64,000 nt of DNA from contig NZ_SMYO01000002.1 of assembly GCF_004358205.1 (NCBI RefSeq), positions 504,851 to 568,850 on the forward strand. Reading direction: 5' to 3'. The DNA is from Bacillus salipaludis (GTDB lineage Bacteria; Bacillota; Bacilli; Bacillales_B; DSM-18226). The notes beneath the pieces are model-generated. The model ran no database searches. It was not told the DNA's origin and saw only the letters and a list, made by a program, of their open reading frames with translations. Position 1 is the first letter of the stretch; every line of letters starts with the position of its first letter. The translations under genes were made by a program, and so were the position numbers. Of this stretch, positions 34,552-43,152 are shown one piece after another.

Positions 34552-34641
34552 AGATAAAAAAACGAAAAGAGGGAGGGGGAGGAAATTAAAAAAAATAGAC
34601 TTTGAATCTGTGCAAACTTAGGTGACTAGAGGAGGGTTTAT

Positions 34642-35841
34642 ATGAATGATAGGACAGACTACAAAGTTGTGATTGTAGGCGGCGGAAGTGCCGGTATTAC
34701 TGTGGCAGCACGTCTATTAAAAGAATCAAGGGCTCTTTATGGGGAAATTGCCATTATTGACCCTGCTGAAAAACATTATTTCCAGCCGCTATGGACACTG
34801 GTTGGTGGCGGGGTTGTTGATAAAAAGGTAACAGAAAGAGAACAGTCTACTTTAATTCCAGATGGTATTGTTTGGATTAAAGAAGCGGTTGAAGATTTTT
34901 TTCCAAATGAACAATCAATCGTAACGTCATCTGGCAACAAATTGAGTTATGACTATTTAGTGGTTGCAGCAGGTATTCAAATTGACTGGACCAAGGTGAA
35001 AGGTTTAAAAGAAAGCATTGGCAAGAATGGCGTCTGCAGTAACTACTCTTTTGATTATGTCGATAGTACTTGGGAAAATATTCGCAATTTCAGCGGCGGT
35101 AATGCCATCTTTACAAATCCGAATACACCGGTTAAATGTGGCGGTGCACCGCAAAAAATTATGTACCTGGCGGATGATTACTTTCGCAAATCAGGGGTTC
35201 GCTCAAATTCCACGATCCACTTTTTCTCAGGAGCGGGCAGTATTTTTGGCGTAAAAAAATATGCGGATACATTGAACAAAGTAATTGAAAGAAAAGAAAT
35301 TGAAACACATTATCAGCACAATTTAGTGGAAATAGATGCACAGCAAAAAAAGGCTGTTTTTAAAAACCTTTCGACTGATGAATTGGTAACGGTTTCCTAT
35401 GACATGATTCATGTTGTCCCGCCAATGAGTGCGCCTGATTTCATTGAGAAAAGTCCATTAGCCAACGAGACTGGCTGGGTGGATGTAGATCCGTATACAT
35501 TGCGCCATAAAAAATATGGAAATATCTTTGGAATTGGAGACTGTACCAATTTGCCAACATCAAAAACTGGCGCCGCTATTCGAAAACAAGCGCCGGTTCT
35601 TGTCCAGAACTTATTATGTCTAATGAACCAAAAGACAGGTATGCAAAAGTACAACGGCTATACTTCGTGCCCACTTGTAACGGGATATGGCAGCTTAGTT
35701 TTAGCAGAGTTTGATTATGAATCTAAGCCGGATGAGAGCTTTCCTTTTGATCAAGCAAAGGAAAGATACAGTATGTATTTATTAAAGAAGCAGGTACTCC
35801 CTATTGTCTATTGGAACGGAATGTTGAAAGGTTTGTTATAA
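34642..35841 (+). CDS. sqr: sulfide:quinone oxidoreductase
   Basis: ATG 34642 follows AGAGGAGGG. The 399-aa peripheral membrane flavoprotein has an FAD site VGGGSAGITVAARL, the first redox cysteine in NTPVKCGGAPQK (Cys166) and the second in YTSCPLVTGYG (Cys343), the disulfide pair of type II SQR, and FGIGDCTNLPTSKTGAA for the second FAD contact. It oxidises sulfide to a persulfide and reduces quinone. It opens the sulfide-removal operon under cassette C. Confidence 0.93.
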   Translation: MNDRTDYKVVIVGGGSAGITVAARLLKESRALYGEIAIIDPAEKHYFQPLWTLVGGGVVDKKVTEREQSTLIPDGIVWIKEAVEDFFPNEQSIVTSSGNKLSYDYLVVAAGIQIDWTKVKGLKESIGKNGVCSNYSFDYVDSTWENIRNFSGGNAIFTNPNTPVKCGGAPQKIMYLADDYFRKSGVRSNSTIHFFSGAGSIFGVKKYADTLNKVIERKEIETHYQHNLVEIDAQQKKAVFKNLSTDELVTVSYDMIHVVPPMSAPDFIEKSPLANETGWVDVDPYTLRHKKYGNIFGIGDCTNLPTSKTGAAIRKQAPVLVQNLLCLMNQKTGMQKYNGYTSCPLVTGYGSLVLAEFDYESKPDESFPFDQAKERYSMYLLKKQVLPIVYWNGMLKGLL

Positions 35842-35867
35842 AAAAACATGTCAGTGAGAGGAAGATT

Positions 35868-36449
35868 ATGCAGAAAACAACGATTGATCACTTATCTGAT
35901 CTCCAACCATTACTTTCATTATTGAGCCAGAAGGAAATACAAACTAGTTTAATCGAAACACTGGAAAAATTGCCAGGGCTTGTTGACCAGTATTCTGCCT
36001 TAGAACGAAACATCGCTTTTATAAAATCCACTCTGAGCGATAAAGAATCGATGGACTATTTATTGGGTGGACTAGGAGATGAATTCGGAAAATACATTCC
36101 CACTAAAGATTCATTGGAAGCATTGACGGCATTAGTCCAGGGCCTCCCTAAATATACTAAGTACTTGTCAATGATGGAACCGATTATGGATTTCCTCTTA
36201 TCGATATCCCGTGATAAGGAGTCCGTTGATTATTTGTATAAGGGGGCACAGGAAATCGCAGGCCCGATCCAGCAAAAGGTTGAAAATGGCATGAATTTGA
36301 TTCAGCGGGCGAAAAATGAAGCGGACAAAGACCATTCACCTGTGACCATCTTTACCGTATTCAAATTAATCAAGGAACCTGCCGTTCAGCGGGGGATTCA
36401 TTTTGTTAAAGCGCTTGTAACCCTGGCTTCAGAACCTAAATCAAAATAA
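35868..36449 (+). CDS. DUF1641 family protein
   Basis: ATG 35868 follows GTGAGAGGAAG; an in-frame TTG/GTG upstream overlaps the sqr gene. The 193-aa protein is all helical, with no signal or membrane segment, and ends in an amphipathic region KEPAVQRGIHFVKALVTLA typical of DUF1641. The family is commonly found next to SQR or formate dehydrogenase genes. A role in attaching or supporting SQR is suggested by position only. Confidence 0.8.
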   Translation: MQKTTIDHLSDLQPLLSLLSQKEIQTSLIETLEKLPGLVDQYSALERNIAFIKSTLSDKESMDYLLGGLGDEFGKYIPTKDSLEALTALVQGLPKYTKYLSMMEPIMDFLLSISRDKESVDYLYKGAQEIAGPIQQKVENGMNLIQRAKNEADKDHSPVTIFTVFKLIKEPAVQRGIHFVKALVTLASEPKSK

Positions 36450-36465
36450 AGGAGTGTTCACTCAC

Positions 36466-37893
36466 ATGTTCATGAAATATTTTTATGATGAGAAACTGGC
36501 TCATGCCTCTTATCTGGTCGGGTGTCAAGCTAAGGGAGTGGCCATTGTGATTGATCCTTCCCGCGACATCCATTCCTACTTGATTACAGCGGAGGCTAAT
36601 GGATTATCGATTACAGCTGTTGCGGAGACACATATTCACGCTGATTATATTTCCGGTTCAATGGAGCTGGCCTCCAAAACAGGGGCCAAGCTTTATCTGT
36701 CAGATGAGGGCGATGCTGATTGGAAGTATCAGATTGCCGATCAGATTGATTCCCAATTGCTGAAAGACGGGGATCGCTTCTCAATTGGGAATTTAACCTT
36801 TGAAGTCCTTCATACTCCAGGGCATACACCGGAACATGTTTCATTCCTATTGACAGACGGCGGCACAACAGTGCAAGCCCCTATTGGTTTATTCACAGGT
36901 GACTTTGTTTTTGCCGGAGATGTAGGCCGTCCCGACTTACTGGAGAGAGCTGCCGGTGTAAAGGGTTCGGCTTATTCGCTGGCAAAAAAAATGTTTAAAT
37001 CCCTGCAGCGATTTCAACAACTTCCAGACTATTTACAAGTCTGGCCAGCGCACGGAGCAGGGAGTGCATGCGGGAAATCATTGGGTGCAGTGCCTTCGTC
37101 AACCGTTGGATATGAAAAGTTGGCCAACTGGGCATTGCAATATGATGAGGAAGATTTATTTATTGAAGAATTGCTTTCCGGACAACCTGAGGCGCCAAAA
37201 TATTTTGGAATCATGAAGTCACTGAACAAACAGGGGACTACCCTAATCGAAAAACTTGAGCCAGTCCATCATGCACAACCTTCATTAACCCTCGTTCAGG
37301 AATGGATCCAAAACGGCATTGTGGTGGATACCCGGCAAGCGTTGCAATTTGCGCAAAAACATATTGCGGGAACCATCAATCTTCCCTGCAATCAATCCTT
37401 TGTGACGTGGGCTGGATGGCTGCTTGATTATGATCAGCCGATCTATTTATTGGTAAGTAAGGAAAAAGAAGCGGAAACCCTGAAAGCATTACAATCGATT
37501 GGACTAGATCAGGTGAAAGCTGTGATGGATCACTCGTTCATTGAACAGCTTGAATTGAATGAAATGGATGTCGTGGATTATCAATCAGTTGAACCAAAAG
37601 AGATTATGGAGAGGCTTGAGGAGTATTATGTCCTTGATGTTCGTCGGAACAGTGAATGGAGGGCAGGCCATATTCCTAAGGCTCACCATATCATGCTTGG
37701 ACATTTAAAAGACAGAATGAACGAGATTCCTAGTGAAAAACCAATTCTTATAAACTGTAAATCAGGCGCAAGATCGGCGATTGCCGTTAGTATCTTGAAA
37801 GCAAATGGATTTGACCAAGTCCTTAATTTAACAGGCGGGTTTGACCAATGGCTAAAAGAGAGCAGTACAAAACTAGTAAATAAAATTCACTAA
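36466..37893 (+). CDS. CstB-like persulfide dioxygenase-rhodanese fusion
   Basis: ATG 36466 (or 36472) is preferred; a GTG at 36454 overlaps AAAGGAG. The 475-aa protein has a metallo-beta-lactamase domain of ETHE1 type with HxHxD (His56, His58, Asp60), HTPGHTPEH and FTGDFVFAGDVGR, then two rhodanese domains. The first has Ser in place of the cysteine (YLLVSKE), so it is inactive; the second has the catalytic loop INCKSGARS (Cys431). Known CstB oxidises persulfide to sulfite and joins it to a second persulfide as thiosulfate. It acts directly after SQR. Confidence 0.9.
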   Translation: MFMKYFYDEKLAHASYLVGCQAKGVAIVIDPSRDIHSYLITAEANGLSITAVAETHIHADYISGSMELASKTGAKLYLSDEGDADWKYQIADQIDSQLLKDGDRFSIGNLTFEVLHTPGHTPEHVSFLLTDGGTTVQAPIGLFTGDFVFAGDVGRPDLLERAAGVKGSAYSLAKKMFKSLQRFQQLPDYLQVWPAHGAGSACGKSLGAVPSSTVGYEKLANWALQYDEEDLFIEELLSGQPEAPKYFGIMKSLNKQGTTLIEKLEPVHHAQPSLTLVQEWIQNGIVVDTRQALQFAQKHIAGTINLPCNQSFVTWAGWLLDYDQPIYLLVSKEKEAETLKALQSIGLDQVKAVMDHSFIEQLELNEMDVVDYQSVEPKEIMERLEEYYVLDVRRNSEWRAGHIPKAHHIMLGHLKDRMNEIPSEKPILINCKSGARSAIAVSILKANGFDQVLNLTGGFDQWLKESSTKLVNKIH

Positions 37894-37939
37894 AGAAACA
37901 CCTATATACACATCGTGGATTGTAAAAAGGAGTTATCGA

Positions 37940-38353
37940 ATGACAATTCTACAATGGATTCTCACAATTGCCTCTGGCGGAATAATTGGCTTTACTTTAG
38001 GACTTATTGGCGGTGGCGGTTCCATTTTAGCGGTTCCTCTTTTGCTTTATGTGGTCGGGGTGAAAGACCCGCATATTGTGATTGGCAGTACAGCCCTTGC
38101 TGTTTCCATTAATGCCTTCTTGAATCTTATACCCCATTCACGTGCAGGGCATGTCCACCTAAGACCGGCCATCGTATTTGCAATACCAGGTGTAGTGGGC
38201 GCCCTCTTTGGTTCTTATCTTGGTAAGCTTTTACCGAGCAAGCAATTATTGTTTCTTTTTGCGCTACTTATGATTTTTATGGCTATTAAGATGATCATGC
38301 CTAAAAAGGCAGTAAAACAGGCAGCAAATATTGAAACAGAAGGTTTGAGTTAA
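37940..38353 (+). CDS. TauE/SafE sulfite exporter, N-terminal half
   Basis: 137 aa with about four membrane helices and the first family repeat GLIGGGGSILAVPLL. It ends at a TAA that is followed at once, in the same frame, by the ATG of the second half. A normal TauE/SafE protein of about 265 aa is therefore divided only by a stop codon in the cytoplasmic linker. TauE/SafE members export sulfite or related anions, which fits the end of the sulfide-oxidation pathway. Confidence 0.85.
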   Translation: MTILQWILTIASGGIIGFTLGLIGGGGSILAVPLLLYVVGVKDPHIVIGSTALAVSINAFLNLIPHSRAGHVHLRPAIVFAIPGVVGALFGSYLGKLLPSKQLLFLFALLMIFMAIKMIMPKKAVKQAANIETEGLS

Positions 38354-38743
38354 ATGGATAAATTTAATGGAAAAAAGTTATCCCTATTCGGCGTTATGAC
38401 AGGATTGGCATCAGGATTTTTTGGCATAGGCGGTGGATTCTTGGTTGTTCCCTCCCTGCTGGCAGCCACAAATATGGCCATCGTTGAAGCAATCGGCACA
38501 TCCTTGTTTTCTGTAGGAACTTTTGGACTAACAACCGCACTGAATTACAGCCTTTCTGGATTGGTTAATTGGTTCGTAGTACTGGCACTTGTATGCGGTG
38601 GATTTATAGGGGGAATCTTTGGTACCATCGTTGCAAAGCGTTTAAGCAAACAACGACAAGCCCTTCAATATATCTTCTCTGCTGTTGTCATAACTGTAGC
38701 TATTTATATAATGATTAAAAATGGAGACGCTTTGAATTTATGA
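38354..38743 (+). CDS. TauE/SafE sulfite exporter, C-terminal half
   Basis: 129 aa with the second family repeat GFFGIGGGFLVVPSLL and about four helices. The start is TAAATG, a stop-restart arrangement; upstream AGAAGG is a weak ribosome site at 12 nt. It could be a half-transporter that assembles with the N-terminal half, or the product of a nonsense mutation. The frame is otherwise intact. Confidence 0.85.
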   Translation: MDKFNGKKLSLFGVMTGLASGFFGIGGGFLVVPSLLAATNMAIVEAIGTSLFSVGTFGLTTALNYSLSGLVNWFVVLALVCGGFIGGIFGTIVAKRLSKQRQALQYIFSAVVITVAIYIMIKNGDALNL

Positions 38744-38808
38744 ATCTATATTTTGTAGAGACAACAGGAAGGAATTGATTTATTTTTTGTTAGATTGAAA
38801 GTATGCTA

Positions 38809-38833
38809 ATTTCCACCATTGCACGGTGGAAAT
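38809..38833 (+). other. hairpin upstream of ridA
   Basis: ATTTCCACC / GGTGGAAAT with a 7-nt loop, no T run, 41 bp before ridA. Possible processing or control element. Confidence 0.45.
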
Positions 38834-38873
38834 GTGATATTAAGATTAAATTTGAAAAGGAAGAGTGATTACT

Positions 38874-39251
38874 ATGATGAAAGTTATCTCAACAAATAAA
38901 GCACCGCAAGCGATTGGGCCATACTCGCAAGCCATTCGTGTAGATGGATTTCTATTTCTTTCGGGGCAGATCCCGCTTGATCCCGAAACGGGAGAGGTAG
39001 TTCAAAAGGATATTAGACTTCAAACCGAGCAGGTTTTAAAGAATATTCAGGGTATTTTAGAAGAGGAAGATTTTTTACTTACGAATATTGTAAAAACGAC
39101 TATTTTTATAAAAGATATGAATGATTTCCCTGTTATTAACGAAGAGTACAGTCAATTTATGCAGGGGCATAACCCTGCAAGGTCTACTGTGGAAGTAAGT
39201 CGTCTTCCAAAGGATGTAATGATCGAAATAGAAGCTATTGCTAAGAAATAA
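38874..39251 (+). CDS. ridA: RidA family enamine/imine deaminase
   Basis: ATG 38874 follows AAAAGGAAG. The 125-aa protein shows the full RidA pattern: KAPQAIGPYSQAI, FLFLSGQIPLDP, and the substrate arginine in NPARSTVEV. RidA hydrolyses 2-aminoacrylate, the toxic intermediate released by PLP lyases that act on cysteine or cystathionine. Its place among five such lyases makes that role direct. No separate promoter is evident. Confidence 0.93.
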   Translation: MMKVISTNKAPQAIGPYSQAIRVDGFLFLSGQIPLDPETGEVVQKDIRLQTEQVLKNIQGILEEEDFLLTNIVKTTIFIKDMNDFPVINEEYSQFMQGHNPARSTVEVSRLPKDVMIEIEAIAKK

Positions 39252-39279
39252 TTTTTGCTGTGATCAACGATTTTTTGAA

Positions 39280-39333
39280 CATAGGTGATCTTAGGTCAAT
39301 TTTGAGTCTCGAGTTCTGCCTAGATCACCTATG
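39280..39333 (+). other. long perfect stem-loop of unknown function
   Basis: CATAGGTGATCT pairs perfectly with AGATCACCTATG and the stem extends by AGG/CCT past one bulged base; the loop is about 24 nt. No T run follows, so it is a weak terminator candidate; it may protect the ridA message. The rest of the 39252-39603 gap contains two cre-like sites and no gene. Confidence 0.6.
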
Positions 39334-39386
39334 AAGCTTTACGATCGTACATAAGTCCCTTCTACATGCCCCTTTGGCAGAACTAA

Positions 39387-39401
39387 ATGAAAGCGTTATC
39401 G
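39387..39401 (+). promoter_or_regulatory. cre-like site upstream of the amino acid permease
   Basis: ATGAAAGCGTTATCG fits the CcpA consensus except for the last base. A second, weaker match TTGCAAACGATTCTT lies at 39494-39508. Confidence 0.55.
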
Positions 39402-39603
39402 TATCGTTCTCTTTGCATCTTATGCTCCAGTGTCAGCTTGTATGTGATGATGATCCCTAGATTACACGCACTCCTCTTTCATACGGATGAGCGTTGCAAA
39501 CGATTCTTTGCCTGATTGATTTTGTATACGGCAAAATGGCTATTAATTTTTTGCAATATTTTATCATTTTTGAAAGTAATTTTATAAAATCGGAGGTACT
39601 TAT

Positions 39604-41082
39604 ATGGGCAAACCGGTACTTAAATTAAATATGATCCCAAACAAGGAAAAATCAACTGGACAGTTACACCGAAGTCTACAGTCCAGACATTTAACGATGA
39701 TGGCGATTGGCGGTGCAATCGGAACAGGGTTGTTTGTATCGAGTGGATCAGCGATTAGTAAAGCAGGACCTGGAGGGGCTCTTGCAGCCTATTTACTAGT
39801 GGGAATCATGGTTTATTTTGTGATGAATAGTTTAGGGGAGCTGGCATCCTTTTTACCTGTGCCGGGGTCATTTGAAACTTATGCAACAAGGTATGTGGAT
39901 CCCGCCTTCGGATTTGCTTTAGGATGGAATTATTGGTATACCAATGCTATTACGATTCCGGCCGATCTCTCAGCAGCAGTTCTGATAATGAAATATTGGT
40001 TTCCAGACTCCTCTGCATTATTATGGAGTACGATTTTCTTAGTTATATTACTAGCTCTTAATCTATTATCCGTTAAGGGATATGGGGAAAGTGAATATTG
40101 GTTTGCAGGTATTAAGGTCGTTTCGATTATTTTGTTTTTAATCATCGGAACAGCTATGATATTCGGAATAATGGGAGGGCATACCGAGGGTTTAAGTAAC
40201 TTTACAAAAGGAGATGCTCCCTTTCACGGCGGATTTTTAGCCTTCTTTAGTGTAATCCTTGTTGCCGGTTTCGCCTTCCAGGGGACCGAAGTGATTGCAA
40301 CGGCTGCTGGTGAAACGAATAATCCATCTAAAAATGTCCCTAAAGCCATTCGAACCATTTTCTGGCGGATTCTTATTTTCTACGTATTAACGATCTTTAT
40401 TATTGGTTTGATTATTCCTTATACGGATCCAAATCTGCTTAAAACGGGTATTAGCAATGTTTCGATTAGTCCATTTACCCTTGTGTTTAAACGGGCCGGA
40501 TTAGCGTTTGCCGCTTCGGCCATGAATGCAGTCCTGCTTACTTCTATTTTATCTGCAGCAAATACCGCCATGTATGCATCTTCACGTATGCTTTGGTCAT
40601 TGGCGAAGGAGGGAAAAGCTCCGCGTATGTTTGCGAAGGTTAATTCTCGCGGTATTCCAATGGCTGCCTTAATGGTATCGGTCATCTTCGGGTTTATTTC
40701 ATTTCTTTCATCTATGTTTGGAAGCGGTTCCGTTTTTATGTGGCTAGTGGCTACTTCGGCTATGACGGGATTTATTAAGTGGTTCGGGATCGCTGTGAGT
40801 CATTACCGCTTTCGCAAGGCCTATATTGCTCAAGGAAAAGATCCTAGTGAACTGCCGTTTAAAGCTAAATTATTCCCTTTAGGTCCAATGATCACCTTCT
40901 TGTTCATTATTGTTTTAGTTCTTGGTCAAAATTTATTTACGGAAGGCAAGTTTGATTGGGGAACGACCATCGCTAATTATATCGGCATTGTTTTCTTTGT
41001 AGTGCTTTGGATTGGTTATAAAATGATTAAAAAAACTAAGGTTGTACCTCTTACGGAGTGTGACTTTGAGAATCGCGAGTAA
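39604..41082 (+). CDS. APC superfamily amino acid permease
   Basis: ATG 39604 follows CGGAGGT. The 492-aa protein has about 12 helices and the amino acid transporter signature MMAIGGAIGTGLFVSSGSAISKAGPGG, shortened here to its key part GGAIGTGLF, with GFAFQGTEVIATAAGE. It resembles LysP/RocE-type symporters. The ligand is unknown; position between RidA and a MalY lyase suggests a sulfur amino acid or cystathionine. No GG-N10-GC promoter is present in front, but cre-like sites are. Confidence 0.88.
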   Translation: MGKPVLKLNMIPNKEKSTGQLHRSLQSRHLTMMAIGGAIGTGLFVSSGSAISKAGPGGALAAYLLVGIMVYFVMNSLGELASFLPVPGSFETYATRYVDPAFGFALGWNYWYTNAITIPADLSAAVLIMKYWFPDSSALLWSTIFLVILLALNLLSVKGYGESEYWFAGIKVVSIILFLIIGTAMIFGIMGGHTEGLSNFTKGDAPFHGGFLAFFSVILVAGFAFQGTEVIATAAGETNNPSKNVPKAIRTIFWRILIFYVLTIFIIGLIIPYTDPNLLKTGISNVSISPFTLVFKRAGLAFAASAMNAVLLTSILSAANTAMYASSRMLWSLAKEGKAPRMFAKVNSRGIPMAALMVSVIFGFISFLSSMFGSGSVFMWLVATSAMTGFIKWFGIAVSHYRFRKAYIAQGKDPSELPFKAKLFPLGPMITFLFIIVLVLGQNLFTEGKFDWGTTIANYIGIVFFVVLWIGYKMIKKTKVVPLTECDFENRE

Positions 41083-41113
41083 GTTGATCCCAACTGTATT
41101 TCAATAATGAGAT

Positions 41114-41144
41114 AATCCTTCCTTTCTGAGGAAGGATTTTTTTT
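41114..41144 (+). terminator. terminator after the amino acid permease
   Basis: AATCCTTCC / GGAAGGATT with a 7-nt loop and eight T. Confidence 0.9.
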
Positions 41145-41167
41145 CGGATGTGAGATGGATTCTTATC

Positions 41168-41199
41168 AGATTTGCTAAAAGACGGCCAAAAGCAAATTT
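41168..41199. promoter_or_regulatory. candidate enhancer inverted repeat
   Basis: AGATTTGCT and AGCAAATTT, separated by 14 bp, lie about 70 bp upstream of the sigma-54 promoter. The sequence differs from the TTTC-N2-AWTT-N2-GAA sites, so a different activator may act here. Confidence 0.45.
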
Positions 41200-41251
41200 G
41201 AACGAATACACCAAAAATTGTTGTATCAATGCTTGAGGATCATTTTTATAG

Positions 41252-41268
41252 TTGGCATGGTTTTTGCA
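41252..41268 (+). promoter_or_regulatory. sigma-54 promoter of the dioxygenase-pyc operon
   Basis: TTGGCATGGTTTTTGCA, GG 41254-41255 and GC 41266-41267. Confidence 0.87.
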
Positions 41269-41311
41269 ATATAGTTTGGCGTAAAGAGTTAATTAGTTTG
41301 GGGGATGCGAA

Positions 41312-42496
41312 ATGAATTACAACTTCGATCAGGAAATTAACCGGACCAATACAGCTTGCGATAAGTGGGATGATCTTGAGACACGCTTTGGTGTGAATGA
41401 TGTCCTGCCCATGTGGGTGGCTGACATGGATTTTAAGGCACCTTCTACTGTGATTGAAGCCTTAAAGGAAAGGGTAGAACACGGGATTTATGGCTACACC
41501 TATCGCCCGGACTCGTATTTTGAAGCGATTGTGGATTGGGTGTCAAGAAGGCATCAATGGTCCATTAAAAAGGAATGGATCACCCATAGCCCCGGCGTTA
41601 TTCCGGCTTTGGCCTTTCTCCTGCGCTCCTTAACCCAGCCAGGTGATAAGATCATCGTTCAATCACCAGTTTACCATCACTTCTTCAGAGTGATTGAATC
41701 GCAAGGACGTACGGTTGTGAACAACCCTCTATCCTTTAAGGATGGACGATACACGATGGATTTTGCGGATTTAGAGAATCAGATTGATTCGTCCGTTAAA
41801 ATGTTAATCCTTTGCAGTCCGCATAATCCCGTGGGAAGGGTATGGACACAAGAAGAGCTCACACGTCTTGGGGAAATCTGTCTTAAAAATAATATTTTAA
41901 TTGTTTCGGATGAAATTCATTTTGATCTCGTCTACAACGAGTATAAACATGTTCCAATCGCCTCGATTTCAGAAGAGCTGGCTAAACAGACGATCACGTG
42001 TTTTTCTCCAAGTAAGACTTTCAATATTTGGGGAGTCCAAACATCTGTGGTGATTATTCCAAATCGTGATCTGAGAGAACGCTATAATCGTGAAATCAAC
42101 AGTATGGCGATTGGATGGGCAACCCCTTTTGGTATAGCCGCTTTAGAAAGTGCCTATCGATCTGGGGAAGAATGGCTGGATCAGCTGATTGATTATTTAG
42201 AAGGAAATGTAGATTTTGTTCGGTCGTATTTGAAAAAGAATGTCCCGCAAATCAAGCTTGTCGAACCGGAGGGAACATACCTGCTATGGCTGGATTGCCG
42301 GGAACTTGGATTTAGTATGAAAGAATTAGATCAGTTTATGCTGCAAAAAGCAAGATTGGCCTTAAATGAAGGTCACATTTTCGGTCAAGGGGGAGAGGGA
42401 TTTATGAGAATGAATATTGCATGTCCCCGCTCTACGTTAGAAAAAGCCCTTCGCCAATTAGAACAAGCCGTCAATCAACTTTCACATACAAAGTAA
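41312..42496 (+). CDS. MalY/PatB family cystathionine beta-lyase (2)
   Basis: The 394-aa PLP protein begins MNYNFDQEINRTNTACDKWD and has VLPMWVADMDFKAP, HNPVGRVWTQEEL, SDEIHFDL and the PLP-lysine in FSPSKTFNIWG (Lys235). It is a clear paralogue of the protein at 27474 and is closer to PatB proper. It is the first gene of a four-gene sigma-54 operon that continues with a cysteine dioxygenase-like gene. Confidence 0.9.
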   Translation: MNYNFDQEINRTNTACDKWDDLETRFGVNDVLPMWVADMDFKAPSTVIEALKERVEHGIYGYTYRPDSYFEAIVDWVSRRHQWSIKKEWITHSPGVIPALAFLLRSLTQPGDKIIVQSPVYHHFFRVIESQGRTVVNNPLSFKDGRYTMDFADLENQIDSSVKMLILCSPHNPVGRVWTQEELTRLGEICLKNNILIVSDEIHFDLVYNEYKHVPIASISEELAKQTITCFSPSKTFNIWGVQTSVVIIPNRDLRERYNREINSMAIGWATPFGIAALESAYRSGEEWLDQLIDYLEGNVDFVRSYLKKNVPQIKLVEPEGTYLLWLDCRELGFSMKELDQFMLQKARLALNEGHIFGQGGEGFMRMNIACPRSTLEKALRQLEQAVNQLSHTK

Positions 42497-42523
42497 GACC
42501 TAATACATTGAGGAGGAAGTAGG

Positions 42524-43105
42524 ATGGATCACAGGAATAAATATGATTTCAAAGATTTTGTTGAGGATATGACCGATATGGTTGAACGGAGTCAGAATGA
42601 TAAAGTTTGTGTTTTGGAAGCGGAAAGGTTAGTTGGTAAATTAATTCAATCCCATTCCTGGCTGCCTGCAGAGAAGAGAAGGCCAAGTGATGGGGGATAC
42701 TCGCGGCATCCGTTGTATTGTGATCCAAAGGATCGTTTCGAAGTGATCGCGCTCGTCTGGAAGCCCGGTCAAAGGACCACGCTTCATGATCACGATGAAA
42801 CATGGGGTGCAGAAGGCGTTGTAGCGGGTCAGATCAAAGTTACGAATTATATCCGATTAGAGGAATTATCAGGGGGAAAAATCGTTAAGTTGCAGCAGAC
42901 GGATACCATCGTTGTAAACGAACAGAATACAGGGACGCTATTGCCTCCAGCCGACTGTCATATTTTAGAGGGGGTGGGGGATTATCCCGCCATCACAATC
43001 CATGTTTATGGAAAGCAATTGAGGAAATTCCGGGAATTCACTCCATTAGAAGAAGAAGGGCTCTATCTTGCACAAGAAAAGTATGTGGAATACACCGCTG
43101 TATAG
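42524..43105 (+). CDS. cysteine dioxygenase family cupin
   Basis: Start after GAGGAGGAAG. The 193-aa cupin has the three iron-binding histidines of thiol dioxygenases: His88 and His90 in TTLHDHDETWG and His160 in AITIHVYG. The family adds O2 to the cysteine thiol and gives cysteine sulfinate. Some bacterial relatives act on 3-mercaptopropionate instead; the residue that distinguishes them cannot be read safely here. Confidence 0.85.
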   Translation: MDHRNKYDFKDFVEDMTDMVERSQNDKVCVLEAERLVGKLIQSHSWLPAEKRRPSDGGYSRHPLYCDPKDRFEVIALVWKPGQRTTLHDHDETWGAEGVVAGQIKVTNYIRLEELSGGKIVKLQQTDTIVVNEQNTGTLLPPADCHILEGVGDYPAITIHVYGKQLRKFREFTPLEEEGLYLAQEKYVEYTAV

Positions 43106-43152
43106 GCTGTGATCTGGATTGACTAGAATTTATTACCGCGAGGAGGAGAGCC

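Noticed and set aside
39536..39556. Sigma-54-like TGGC...TTGCA before the amino acid permease gene
   Set aside because: GG and GC are 13 bp apart; the required spacing is 10.
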